Origin: Candidatus Susulua stagnicola
Lineage (GTDB): Bacteria; Omnitrophota; Gorgyraeia; Duberdicusellales; 4484-171
DNA: 37,269 nucleotides
Reading direction: 5' to 3'
Assembly: GCA_030765735.1 (NCBI GenBank)
Contig: JAVCBZ010000026.1
Coordinates: forward strand, 1 to 37,269
The notes below the pieces were generated by a model. The model did not search any database. It saw nothing but the letters and a program-made list of their open reading frames with translations, and was not told the origin of the DNA. The position numbers and the translations under genes are program-made. Positions 1 through 8,684 of this stretch are shown here, in pieces; the stretch's first letter is position 1, and every line of letters begins with the position of its first letter.

Positions 1-2065
1 CAACCCGCATTTCTCGCGTGATTGGCTTCATCGCAAAAGAAATATATTCGAGCACATCAAACAAATCACTTTTTTCAGCGTTAATTACTTTTTGTAAAGT
101 TATCAATTCATCTAACCCATACCCCGCATCTGCAAGCTTTCCAAGTAATGCCTTACGTGTATCCGGCTTAGACCAGATTCTACGCAGTTCATCTTCGCTT
201 TTAAAAAATTCCGGTAAAACTCCAAACATGGCCTGCAAAAACTCTTCTGCTGAGATTGGCTTACCATCAGCACTCCAAAATGAAGTAGAAATCATATGCT
301 GGATTTCGCGTTCTTTTCCATCACGTAATTTAATCTTAATCTTTTTCTTGGGAGGCTCGGGCGGTTCTGAAGGTTCAGGCGAATCTTTAGGTGATTTTGT
401 CTCTTTTTCTGTTGTTTCATCTATCGGTTCGCCATCCCATTCGGGATCAAGAAAATGATGATACGCATCTACAAAATCATAAATAGTAAAATACTCTTTT
501 CCGTCAAACAACCGTGTTCCACGCCCAATAATTTGCTTAAACTCAATTATGGAGTTAACTGGACGCATTAGTATAATATTACGAATATTACGAGCGTCTA
601 CACCCGTGGATAGCTTTTGTGAAGTAGTCAAAATAGTTGGAACAGTTTTCTCATTATCTTGAAATTCACGCAAATACTGCTCACCCAATGCGCCATCATT
701 GGCGGTTACACGCACGCAGTAATTCGGTTCTTTGCTTTGTTTATACTGATTAACTAAATCCCGCACTGCTAACGCATGATTCTGAGTAGAACAAAAAACA
801 ATGCCCTTTTCGCTTTGGTCGATTTCAGAAAGAAATATCTGTACTCGTTTGGCTTCACGTTCTTTAATTATTATGACCCTATTAAAATCTGGCTCTGTAT
901 AAATTTTTCCCTGCTCTATCTCGCCTTCAATAATCTGATCATCTGAGGTATAGATATAATCGTCTATTGTAGTTTGAATCCGCTTAACCTTAAACGGCGT
1001 CAAGAAACCATCGTTGATGCCCTCTTTGAGTGAATAGATATGCACCGGCTCGCCGAAATAACGATAAGTGTCCACATTATCTTTGCGTCTAGGCGTTGCA
1101 GTTAAACCAAGCTGAACAGCAGGCGAAAAATACTCCATAATGCCACGCCAATTGCCTTCGTCATTTGCACCCCCGCGATGACATTCGTCAATAATGATAA
1201 AGTCAAAATAGTCGTTCGGATATTGACCAAAATACGGAGCAAGGTTGCCATCCTTATCCTTGCCACTCATAAAGGTTTGAAAGATAGTGAAAAAAATGCT
1301 ACCACTGGTTGGGACTCGACCATTTCTACGAATTTCATGAGGCTTAATTCGAGCCAGAGCATCTTCTGGAAATGCTGAAAAGGCATTAAATGCCTGATCC
1401 GCGAGTATATTTCTGTCTGCTAAAAACAAAATCCGTGGCCTACGAGAGCCATCTCGTCTTAAATCCCAGCGTGTCTGAAAAAGTTTCCAAGCTATCTGAA
1501 AAGCAATAAAGGTTTTACCTGTCCCAGTAGCAAGTGTAAGCAATATACGCTGCTCGTTTTCGGCAATGGCAGCCACTGCATTATTGACAGCGATTTCCTG
1601 ATAATAGCGTACATCCTTTGTGCCACCTATATCTTCAAATGGCACCTGATTAAATTTATCTTGCCATTGATTCTGGGCAGCAAAGGTTTTATTCCAAAGT
1701 TCATCCGGCGATGGGAATGCGGTAATCAATCCTTCCTTGCCAGTTTTCATACAAATTTGATAAATCTCTTTACCGTTACTGGAATAAGTCCTATCAAGAT
1801 GAAGCATTCCGGCATAGTTCTTGGCTTGAGCCACACCTTCCCCTACTTTAAGTTCATCGCTTTTCGCTTCAATGACAGCTAGTTTACACCCCTTATAAAC
1901 CAACACATAGTCAGCAATCAAGGGTTTAGCTCTTCCACCACCGGTCTGGATTTTACCAGCAGTGATTTTATATTCCCGAAGGACTTTTGTATCTTCGACT
2001 ACACCCCAACCGCTTTCCTTCAACTTCGGGTCGATATATTCAGCTCTTGTTTCAGCTTCGTTCAT
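1..2065 (-). CDS. hsdR: Type I restriction enzyme, R subunit (HsdR), partial; C-terminus beyond left edge
   Basis: Minus-strand open frame from ATG at 2065 (MNEAETRAEYIDPKLKESGWGVVEDTK...). Contains TLATGTGKTFIAFQ (Walker A), IIIDECHRGG (DEAD/H box), LGLTATPRR and IIGRGTRLFDGKEYFTIYDFV. ATGA overlap with the hsdS stop. Confidence 0.95.
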   Translation of the reverse strand, partial: MNEAETRAEYIDPKLKESGWGVVEDTKVLREYKITAGKIQTGGGRAKPLIADYVLVYKGCKLAVIEAKSDELKVGEGVAQAKNYAGMLHLDRTYSSNGKEIYQICMKTGKEGLITAFPSPDELWNKTFAAQNQWQDKFNQVPFEDIGGTKDVRYYQEIAVNNAVAAIAENEQRILLTLATGTGKTFIAFQIAWKLFQTRWDLRRDGSRRPRILFLADRNILADQAFNAFSAFPEDALARIKPHEIRRNGRVPTSGSIFFTIFQTFMSGKDKDGNLAPYFGQYPNDYFDFIIIDECHRGGANDEGNWRGIMEYFSPAVQLGLTATPRRKDNVDTYRYFGEPVHIYSLKEGINDGFLTPFKVKRIQTTIDDYIYTSDDQIIEGEIEQGKIYTEPDFNRVIIIKEREAKRVQIFLSEIDQSEKGIVFCSTQNHALAVRDLVNQYKQSKEPNYCVRVTANDGALGEQYLREFQDNEKTVPTILTTSQKLSTGVDARNIRNIILMRPVNSIIEFKQIIGRGTRLFDGKEYFTIYDFVDAYHHFLDPEWDGEPIDETTEKETKSPKDSPEPSEPPEPPKKKIKIKLRDGKEREIQHMISTSFWSADGKPISAEEFLQAMFGVLPEFFKSEDELRRIWSKPDTRKALLGKLADAGYGLDELITLQKVINAEKSDLFDVLEYISFAMKPITREMRV

Positions 2066-3222
2066 GATTGTGCTCCTGCAAGTTTACCATTAAAAGCTTT
2101 TTGAAGAATTGATTTCTTTAATTCCTCTAGATCTACCAGTTTTTGCTGGCATATGGCTTCAAGCTTTTTAGTTTCTGCGGAAAGCGTATCAAGTTTGCTA
2201 ACGATAGCTTTTTGCTCAAAGAGAGATTTTGGGAATGGCAAATAGTAACTATAAATAAAATCTTTTGAAATTCGTTTATGGCCAACTGCGCCCGTCATTA
2301 ATTTTTTACCCTCTTCTCTAAATTGATTACGTGTTAAAAAATAGTATAAATAATCAGGAATTATTTCACCTTTTGACCGAAAAACTATGTATTCACTTGA
2401 ACCAAACCCAACGCCATTCGTTAAATTGCGTGCAATTCCAATTTTTCCGTTTTCAAAGCAGGGTGTGATTTTAGCAAGCAGCACATCATCATCTGCAAAA
2501 TATGTATAACTGCTAAAGACATCTTTTAATTGTCTTTCTTTTGTGGCGTTTATTTCTTTGGTCAAGATACCCAAATCTTTCATAGGAAGAAATGTAACAG
2601 ATCCAGCATCTTTTAACTTTTCTTTCGTTTCCTTTTTTGGAGGTTTTATCACGCATACTTCTCCCAGAGTTTTTCCTCCCCATTCATCCCCCAAATTAGC
2701 AAAAACGCTTTGCAGATATGTTTCAAACAGCTCACGGGCATTTTGCAAATTCTTTTCAGTATTTCCTTTTGCCTTAGCAATTTTTTCAAAAAGTTCATCC
2801 AAAATCTTCACTATCCGCTTTTGTTCGGGTAGAAGCGGAAGTGGTATGAGAAGCTCTTGAAAATGTCTAATCCTTAATGATTTAGCTGTTGCTCCAACAG
2901 CAACTTGTTCAAAGTATTTATGATCAAAAATTAAGTAATATTCAACAAATCTTATGCTAACACTTTCATCAAAGTTAAAAAGCGCATAAGCTCTTTGATG
3001 AAGATCAAATTTTCCAGAATAATATCTTGGAAAGAATTCTGCTCCTTCTCCCGGAATTATTAAAGCCTTACAATCAAAAAGAAATCGCCTACTTCTTTTT
3101 ACCTTCTTTGATCGGTCAAAAAAAGCGTACTCACCGTTTTCAACTGCCTCGTTAGCGTTAGATTTACCAGTGCTAATTTTGCAAATACTTCCAAGCGTTT
3201 TTGTTTTCCAATTCTTCCTCAT
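2062..3222 (-). CDS. hsdS: Type I restriction-modification specificity subunit (HsdS), two target-recognition domains
   Basis: 386 aa. Two half-repeats, each starting near W..KTLG..C.I and ending in PLLPEQKRIV / FPKSLFEQKAIV coiled-coil segments. Start overlaps the hsdM stop. Confidence 0.95.
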   Translation of the reverse strand: MRKNWKTKTLGSICKISTGKSNANEAVENGEYAFFDRSKKVKRSRRFLFDCKALIIPGEGAEFFPRYYSGKFDLHQRAYALFNFDESVSIRFVEYYLIFDHKYFEQVAVGATAKSLRIRHFQELLIPLPLLPEQKRIVKILDELFEKIAKAKGNTEKNLQNARELFETYLQSVFANLGDEWGGKTLGEVCVIKPPKKETKEKLKDAGSVTFLPMKDLGILTKEINATKERQLKDVFSSYTYFADDDVLLAKITPCFENGKIGIARNLTNGVGFGSSEYIVFRSKGEIIPDYLYYFLTRNQFREEGKKLMTGAVGHKRISKDFIYSYYLPFPKSLFEQKAIVSKLDTLSAETKKLEAICQQKLVDLEELKKSILQKAFNGKLAGAQS

Positions 3223-4679
3223 ACCAAATCTCTAATCGTCTTTAAAATATCAACTGCTTCTTTACCCAGTATTTTCATTTCAGCCAATATTTCTTTTGGT
3301 TTTCGCAGAATAGTTTTGTCTTTTTTATTCGGATTTTTCACAGACAAATCAAATGTACCCTTATCAACATCAGCCACGTTTACTGTCCAAGAGTTTTCGG
3401 ATTCTTCTTTTTTCTTCTGCAATTTTACAAACTCTGCCAGATCATTTTCATTAAGCGGATTAGTCTTGCCGAGATTGCGATTAAGATTAAGTTGATAGTA
3501 CCAAATTTTCTTCGTCTTAACCCCTTTATCAAAGAAAAGCACCACAGTCTTCACACCCGCACCGGTAAAAGTACCACCGGGTAAATCCAGAATGGTGTGC
3601 AGATTACAATTTTCTAAAAGCAGTTTTCGTAAACTGGTCGAAGCGTTGTCCGTATTAGAAAGAAATGTATTTTTAATTACAACGCCTGCTCGCCCGCCAG
3701 CCTTAACGATTTTGATAAAGTGTTGAAGGAAAAGAAATGCAGTCTCACCAGTTTTGATTGGAAAGTTTTGCTGAACTTCTTTACGAATCCCCGCACCAAA
3801 AGGTGGATTGGCTAAGACAATATCGTAACGATCTTTTTCCTGAATATCAGTAATGTTTTCTGATAACGTATTAGTATGCACAATATTGGGTGTTTCTATA
3901 CCATGCAAAATCATATTCATTGTACCAATAATGTAAGCAAGAGATTTGATTTCTTTACCGTAAAAGGTTTTTTTCTGCAAAATTTTGGCTTGTTTAGTTG
4001 TTAAGTTCTTATTGGTTTTAAGATATTCAAAGGCTTCGCATAAAAACCCAGCCGAACCTACTGCTCCATCGTAAATTTTATTTCCAATAGTAGGAGCAAC
4101 CACTTCCACAATGGTTTTAATAAGCGGGCGAGGTGTATAATATTCTCCGCCATTTCTGCCTGCGTTGCCCATATTCTTGATTTTGGCTTCATATAAATGC
4201 GACATTTCATGTTTTTCTTTGTGAGCCCTAAACCGAAGTTCATCAATACGATTAATTACTTCTCGTAGATTATACCCGCTTTGAACTTTATTTTTAAGTT
4301 CACTAAAAATTTCACCTATCTTGTATTCAATCGTATCTGCGCTTTCAGCGCTTGCTTTAAACTTTTTAAAGTAGGGGAATAGCTTATGGTCAGCAAAATC
4401 TTTTAAATCGTCTCCAGTAAGTGCCTTGTGGTGATCAAGTTTGCCATCCTTACCTTTAGGAACGGCCCATGTTTCCCATTGATACTCAGGCTTTATTATG
4501 CCTGTATAAGTTTTACCTGATAATTTTGCCGCTGTTTTCTTATCCTTCTCTAGATCATCTAGATATTTCAAAAAAAGAATCCAAGAAGTTTGCTCTACAT
4601 AATCCAGCTCGCTAGAACATCCTGCGTCTTTATGGAGAATATCGTCAATATTTTTAAAAGTTTGTTCAAACATTGGCAC
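3219..4679 (-). CDS. hsdM: Type I restriction-modification N6-adenine methyltransferase subunit (HsdM)
   Basis: 486 aa. NAGRNGGEYYTPRPLI, IYDGAVGSAGFL and the catalytic motif DIVLANPPFGAG. Confidence 0.96.
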   Translation of the reverse strand: MPMFEQTFKNIDDILHKDAGCSSELDYVEQTSWILFLKYLDDLEKDKKTAAKLSGKTYTGIIKPEYQWETWAVPKGKDGKLDHHKALTGDDLKDFADHKLFPYFKKFKASAESADTIEYKIGEIFSELKNKVQSGYNLREVINRIDELRFRAHKEKHEMSHLYEAKIKNMGNAGRNGGEYYTPRPLIKTIVEVVAPTIGNKIYDGAVGSAGFLCEAFEYLKTNKNLTTKQAKILQKKTFYGKEIKSLAYIIGTMNMILHGIETPNIVHTNTLSENITDIQEKDRYDIVLANPPFGAGIRKEVQQNFPIKTGETAFLFLQHFIKIVKAGGRAGVVIKNTFLSNTDNASTSLRKLLLENCNLHTILDLPGGTFTGAGVKTVVLFFDKGVKTKKIWYYQLNLNRNLGKTNPLNENDLAEFVKLQKKKEESENSWTVNVADVDKGTFDLSVKNPNKKDKTILRKPKEILAEMKILGKEAVDILKTIRDLV

Positions 4680-5583
4680 TTCTCTTGATAGTAAAGGGTT
4701 TCTTTAATTGAGAGCTTATTATATTATGGCTGTGAAGGTTTAATTTTTTAGAAAAAATCATGATTTCTTTACCTATTTTTGATTGATATGCACTGTGCTG
4801 GATTGTAAATTTTCTTTTGCGCATTTTTGTGTAAAGCTTGCGTATATACGAAACGTCATCATACGTCATAATCCATTTTAACGATGAATCCTGCAAAAAT
4901 TTCCTTAGTTTTTCATGGTCGCTATCTTCGTAGTGGTTAAGATAGAGAAGTTTACCTTTTTGATAATAAGGCGGATCAAGAAAAATAAAATAATTGCTCA
5001 TGTTTTTACATCGTTCTATCTTTTTTAAAAGGCTAATTCCGTCAAGATTATAGACTTTGATTTTATTCTTATATCTCTTAATTCGCTTCAAGCGCTTAAC
5101 AAGCGTGCTTTTAGTAAAACGGACGTCAAGCTTCCAGTCTCCGGATTGATCCATTCCCCCAATTGGACCCCCTTCAATGATCCCCGATCTATTTGTTCTA
5201 TTTAGAAAAAGTGTTGCAAACGCCAATTCATGATCAGAGGACAATGCCCTATTATATATCTCTTTCTGTCTTTTCCATTCCTCGATAGTAATCTTCACTT
5301 CTAGTACTCTTTTTATTAAATATTCACTATCAGAAAGAGCGGTTTTCCAAAAGGCATAAATGGCAGAATCAAAATCATTGATTATAATTCTGTTAACTTG
5401 TCCTGCAAATAATAAGGACAGCGCTGCCCCTGCTCCTCCTGCATATGGTTCAACGAGAATTACTTTACCCTTGTCTTCTTCTGTGAAATTTTTTTCAATT
5501 GTCTTAGCAAAAAACTTTGCAAGACGAGTCTTTCCTCCTGGATACCTAATAGGACTAACAAATTTTAGTTTTGCTTTTTCCAT
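4666..5583 (-). CDS. D12-class (Dam-family) DNA adenine methyltransferase
   Basis: 305 aa. FVSPIRYPGGKTRLAKFF N-terminal SAM motif, VEPYAGGAGAALSLLFAG, and FLDPPYYQKG (DPPY). 3' end overlaps the hsdM start. Confidence 0.93.
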   Translation of the reverse strand: MEKAKLKFVSPIRYPGGKTRLAKFFAKTIEKNFTEEDKGKVILVEPYAGGAGAALSLLFAGQVNRIIINDFDSAIYAFWKTALSDSEYLIKRVLEVKITIEEWKRQKEIYNRALSSDHELAFATLFLNRTNRSGIIEGGPIGGMDQSGDWKLDVRFTKSTLVKRLKRIKRYKNKIKVYNLDGISLLKKIERCKNMSNYFIFLDPPYYQKGKLLYLNHYEDSDHEKLRKFLQDSSLKWIMTYDDVSYIRKLYTKMRKRKFTIQHSAYQSKIGKEIMIFSKKLNLHSHNIISSQLKKPFTIKRSANV

Positions 5584-5584
5584 T

Positions 5585-6991
5585 CTACGTTTCTTTCTTT
5601 TCAGGAACTGACGATAAAATAAACATAAATAACGGCTTTAACTCATCCCACCCTTGTTGCACAGCCTCTCTATTGCTGAAAAAATAATGGCTATGATTTA
5701 ATTGGTGCATAAAATTAGCAGTATACCCCATCATGCTTACACTACCTTTTGTTTGTTCGATTTTCGTTATAAGATTTTTTAGCGCTTTAAATTTCGAACC
5801 AGCAAGAAGCTTAACTTTTTCATTCCCCTTAAATTCTTCTAAAGCATCCTTTAAAAAGGAGTATTCTCCTTTTTTCTTTATTGCTATCTCATGTAAATCA
5901 AAGAAGGCTTTGAGTGAGCATTCTAAAAAACTCCTTAATAAATCATGCGCAGCATTTGGGAAACCCCTATCATTACTGATGGATATTCTTTCTATCTCTT
6001 TGTACATGCGTTCTATTGCGGGAAATGGAAGGTAAAAATTAATACCCTGAGTATTCAGCTTATTCTTGGTGATTTTAGTTGGTTTAACCGGTACAAAATC
6101 ACTCGCCATAGCTGTTGTTTTGAAGGACAATTTTTTGGGAACAATTTGGTCAATGTACGTTTTTCTCTCTGTACTATCACTAATTTTTTTCCGAGATGTA
6201 ATTATTTTGTCCACAATGTCAGTAATGATAATTGTATAGGCGCGATCAAATTCTTGTGATTTGGGAATTGTTACCTCTCCCGTTTCAGGGTTAAACTGAA
6301 GTCCCATTTTTTCTTGTACATATTTATCTGAATACAATCTTTCCAGGGTTGTAATATCAAAATTTCGCTTATTGTTTATTTTTTTACGCACTTCATCGGA
6401 AAGCTTCGGTAAGGATGTTGCAATCTGATGCATTTCATACATCCTAATATATGCAGGAATATTAACTCCTTTATATCTTTTAATTAAATTTTGAACAGAT
6501 CTACCTTTTTCTTTTTGGGCATAATAAAAATAGGCTCTTCTTAATGCACTCCATGGACGTTTGGTATTTTTTGTATGTTTTGCGGCTAAATACTGCATTG
6601 CCGCTTCTCTGTTGGGTGCAACTCTAACCGTTATGCTAAGAATAGGGCTTCTTTCAAGCATTAATTTTCTAATTTTTTCTTTGTATTTTCGAGGAACATG
6701 AATTGGGTCTATCATTGCTTGCAAAGAGGCCACTCTTCGACTTCCTTCAAAAACAACCCAATTTTTGTTTTCTCTAACAACTACAGGGCTTTCGTCGGGG
6801 AAAAACCCATTTTCATAAATACTGAGAAGAATTTGCATAGCCTTTTCATTAACAAATAAATCTCTAACGATTTCATCTTGCGTTTTGCGTTCCGTCTCTA
6901 GTCGAATATTCTCTGGATCAAGCAAAAGAGAAGCAACCAAGACAGTAATTGGTTTCCATTCTTGCTGATAATTTATAAGTTTCTTTTTCAT
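5585..6991 (-). CDS. ParB-like N-terminal domain protein with a long C-terminal extension
   Basis: 468 aa. N-terminal ITVLVASLLLDPENIR...ENGFFPDESPVVVRENKNWVVFEGSRRVASLQAM resembles the ParB N domain. C-terminus is helical and unassigned. 1 bp separates it from the D12 MTase gene. Confidence 0.75.
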   Translation of the reverse strand: MKKKLINYQQEWKPITVLVASLLLDPENIRLETERKTQDEIVRDLFVNEKAMQILLSIYENGFFPDESPVVVRENKNWVVFEGSRRVASLQAMIDPIHVPRKYKEKIRKLMLERSPILSITVRVAPNREAAMQYLAAKHTKNTKRPWSALRRAYFYYAQKEKGRSVQNLIKRYKGVNIPAYIRMYEMHQIATSLPKLSDEVRKKINNKRNFDITTLERLYSDKYVQEKMGLQFNPETGEVTIPKSQEFDRAYTIIITDIVDKIITSRKKISDSTERKTYIDQIVPKKLSFKTTAMASDFVPVKPTKITKNKLNTQGINFYLPFPAIERMYKEIERISISNDRGFPNAAHDLLRSFLECSLKAFFDLHEIAIKKKGEYSFLKDALEEFKGNEKVKLLAGSKFKALKNLITKIEQTKGSVSMMGYTANFMHQLNHSHYFFSNREAVQQGWDELKPLFMFILSSVPEKKET

Positions 6992-7050
6992 GATGCTCCT
7001 TTTATTTTACTTTTATTTACCCAAAAGTTCTTATTGTATTTCTCTATCTT

Positions 7051-7245
7051 TTATCTCCCCACTAATTCATCTATCTTAATTTTAAAAGCATTTGCAAGTT
7101 TTGTTAATGTCTCTAGGGTTGGGTTTTTGTTTGACCCCGATTCTATCTTGATAAGAGTGCTGTAGGTAATTCCGGCTTTTTGGGCGAGTTGTTCTTGAGA
7201 CAAATGGTGTTTCTTCCTAAGTTTTTTAATATTTGCGGCGAGCAT
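7051..7245 (-). CDS. XRE-family helix-turn-helix regulator
   Basis: 64 aa. IKKLRKKHHLSQEQLAQKAGITYSTLIKIESGSNKNPTLETLTKLANAFKI is a canonical HTH_3. Confidence 0.9.
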   Translation of the reverse strand: MLAANIKKLRKKHHLSQEQLAQKAGITYSTLIKIESGSNKNPTLETLTKLANAFKIKIDELVGR

Positions 7246-7259
7246 AAAATCTCCTATTT

Positions 7260-8186
7260 CTATTTTATCTTTTCCATAATGCTTAAAATCCCTTTATCAA
7301 GTTGTGAGAAAGCAAACCATTTTTTACCAAGATCTTTTAATGATGCACCAATGTGATATACGACCTGCTTATCAATAATTAAAAACCTATCATGGGATTT
7401 ATTAAATATTTTAATTTCAATCGAATGATATTGCGCGTTATGTTTTTTTAAATCAAGGTGTAATTGTTTCGAAATTTGTTTGGTGAAAATAGTAGCAGAA
7501 ACGCCTTTTTTACGTTTATCAAGTAATGTTAAAACAGATTCATCAATATAATTATCAATCAATATAATAGATTTTTTTGCTTTTTTAATAATCTTTGAAA
7601 CAAAAAGATACGCTTCAAACACTTGTCCGTCAAAAAATATCCCCTGTTTAGGCTGAATATTTTCTTTTTCTAAGGCTTTAAAAACTTTCTCAAATTTTTT
7701 ATTTGTCTCTAGTTTATGCTCTAATTGTTTTTGCTCAACGTTATCAAGCCGTTGAAAAAGAACAGCGTTTGTTTGAATAAAACGACGCATTTGTACAAAA
7801 GCATTCATAATTTGGATACTAATCCTAATCGCTGTGTCACTTTTTAACACAGCAGATAGCATAGCTACCCCTTGTTCAGTAAAAACATAGGGCAAGTATT
7901 TTCGGTGTTTTCCTCTCTCATCTTTTAAGGTCGCAAAATGCGACCTTAAAGAATCATTAGATGCCTCAATTTGTGACATCCATTGATTAAGCTCTTGCTT
8001 TGTTAATTGAAACATAAATTCTTTTGGAAAACGATCAATGTTCCGCTTAACCTGTTCATTAAGTCTTTTTATTTCTACTCTATATAATCCAGCTAAGTCT
8101 CTATCAAACATAATCTGCCGTTTGCGAATTGTATGGATTTTTGATCTAATTTGTTTTTCGGTGGAATTTACTAACTCTTTTTTCAA
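7260..8186 (-). CDS. ORF6N-domain protein with C-terminal PLD-like domain
   Basis: 308 aa. IHTIRKRQIMFDRDLAGLYRVEIKRLNEQVKRNIDRFPKEFMFQLTKQE is typical ORF6N. C-terminus AKKSIILIDNYIDESVLTLL...HDRFLIID...YHIGASLKDLGKKWFAFSQL is PLD-like, with HxR instead of HxK. Confidence 0.85.
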   Translation of the reverse strand: MKKELVNSTEKQIRSKIHTIRKRQIMFDRDLAGLYRVEIKRLNEQVKRNIDRFPKEFMFQLTKQELNQWMSQIEASNDSLRSHFATLKDERGKHRKYLPYVFTEQGVAMLSAVLKSDTAIRISIQIMNAFVQMRRFIQTNAVLFQRLDNVEQKQLEHKLETNKKFEKVFKALEKENIQPKQGIFFDGQVFEAYLFVSKIIKKAKKSIILIDNYIDESVLTLLDKRKKGVSATIFTKQISKQLHLDLKKHNAQYHSIEIKIFNKSHDRFLIIDKQVVYHIGASLKDLGKKWFAFSQLDKGILSIMEKIK

Positions 8187-8274
8187 CTTAAAACTCCTAT
8201 TTTTTTACTTGACCCTTCGATGCGCTCATTGCATTCGCTTACTCAGGACCTGCGGAAAATCTTTTAGATTTCCC

Positions 8275-8303
8275 TTGACAAACTATCAATATATTGCTAA
8301 TAT
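8275..8303 (+). promoter_or_regulatory. Sigma70-type promoter for the short ORF + recombinase unit
   Basis: TTGACA (8275-8280), 17-nt spacer, TAATAT (8298-8303). Confidence 0.65.
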
Positions 8304-8334
8304 TGTATTAATAGATTACTATCAGTTTATTGCT
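8282..8334 (+). repeat. Pair of 17-nt imperfect direct repeats (putative operators)
   Basis: ACTATCAATATATTGCT (8282-8298) and ACTATCAGTTTATTGCT (8318-8334), 36 bp apart. The first lies in the promoter spacer. Confidence 0.65.
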
Positions 8335-8387
8335 CTTAATTTAATGATATTTTATCTCGTCTTTAGAAATTATCAAGTATTTTAAAT

Positions 8388-8561
8388 ATGGCTATTAAAC
8401 AGCTAACTAAACATACTAAATCACCTGCTCAGCCAATAAATTTTAATTGGCCTGACAATCCTGCTGTCAAAAATCTGCTGGATGTGATCTCCTCTATTCT
8501 CGCTGAAGAATATGTAGAGATAGCCAAAAAGAACCATGATGTATTCTCAAATGAAAAATAA
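8388..8561 (+). CDS. Short ORF (57 aa) upstream of the serine recombinase, hypothetical
   Basis: MAIKQLTKHTKSPAQPINFNWPDNPAVKNLLDVISSILAEEYVEIAKKNHDVFSNEK. Absent from the supplied ORF track (below its length cutoff). Lies between a good promoter and the recombinase. Confidence 0.55.
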   Translation: MAIKQLTKHTKSPAQPINFNWPDNPAVKNLLDVISSILAEEYVEIAKKNHDVFSNEK

Positions 8562-8576
8562 TATTAACCCGGATGT

Positions 8577-8672
8577 ATCCCTCCTCGCTGTATATAGGGT
8601 AAAATGTCTTCGACTTTTTACCCTAACTCGGAGGGATTTAATTCGGACTACAGGTTTTTCTCTGAAAAACCT
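8577..8672. repeat. Nested and adjacent perfect inverted repeats upstream of the recombinase
   Basis: Outer ATCCCTCC (8577-8584) / GGAGGGAT (8630-8637). Inner TAGGGTAAAA (8595-8604) / TTTTACCCTA (8616-8625). Then AGGTTTTTC-TCT-GAAAAACCT (8652-8672). Confidence 0.8.
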
Positions 8673-8684
8673 AAGTCTCATTAA

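Noticed and set aside
18-1882. Plus-strand ORFs 18-458, 1178-1378, 1661-1882
   Set aside because: Antisense to a convincing hsdR frame with helicase motifs; low-complexity serine-rich translations typical of antisense ORFs.
2543-2860. Plus-strand 105-aa ORF
   Set aside because: Antisense within hsdS; no recognisable domain.
4058-4246. Minus-strand 62-aa ORF
   Set aside because: Alternative frame inside hsdM.
5733-6259. Plus-strand ORFs inside the ParB-like gene
   Set aside because: Antisense shadows; no supporting motifs or regulatory signals.
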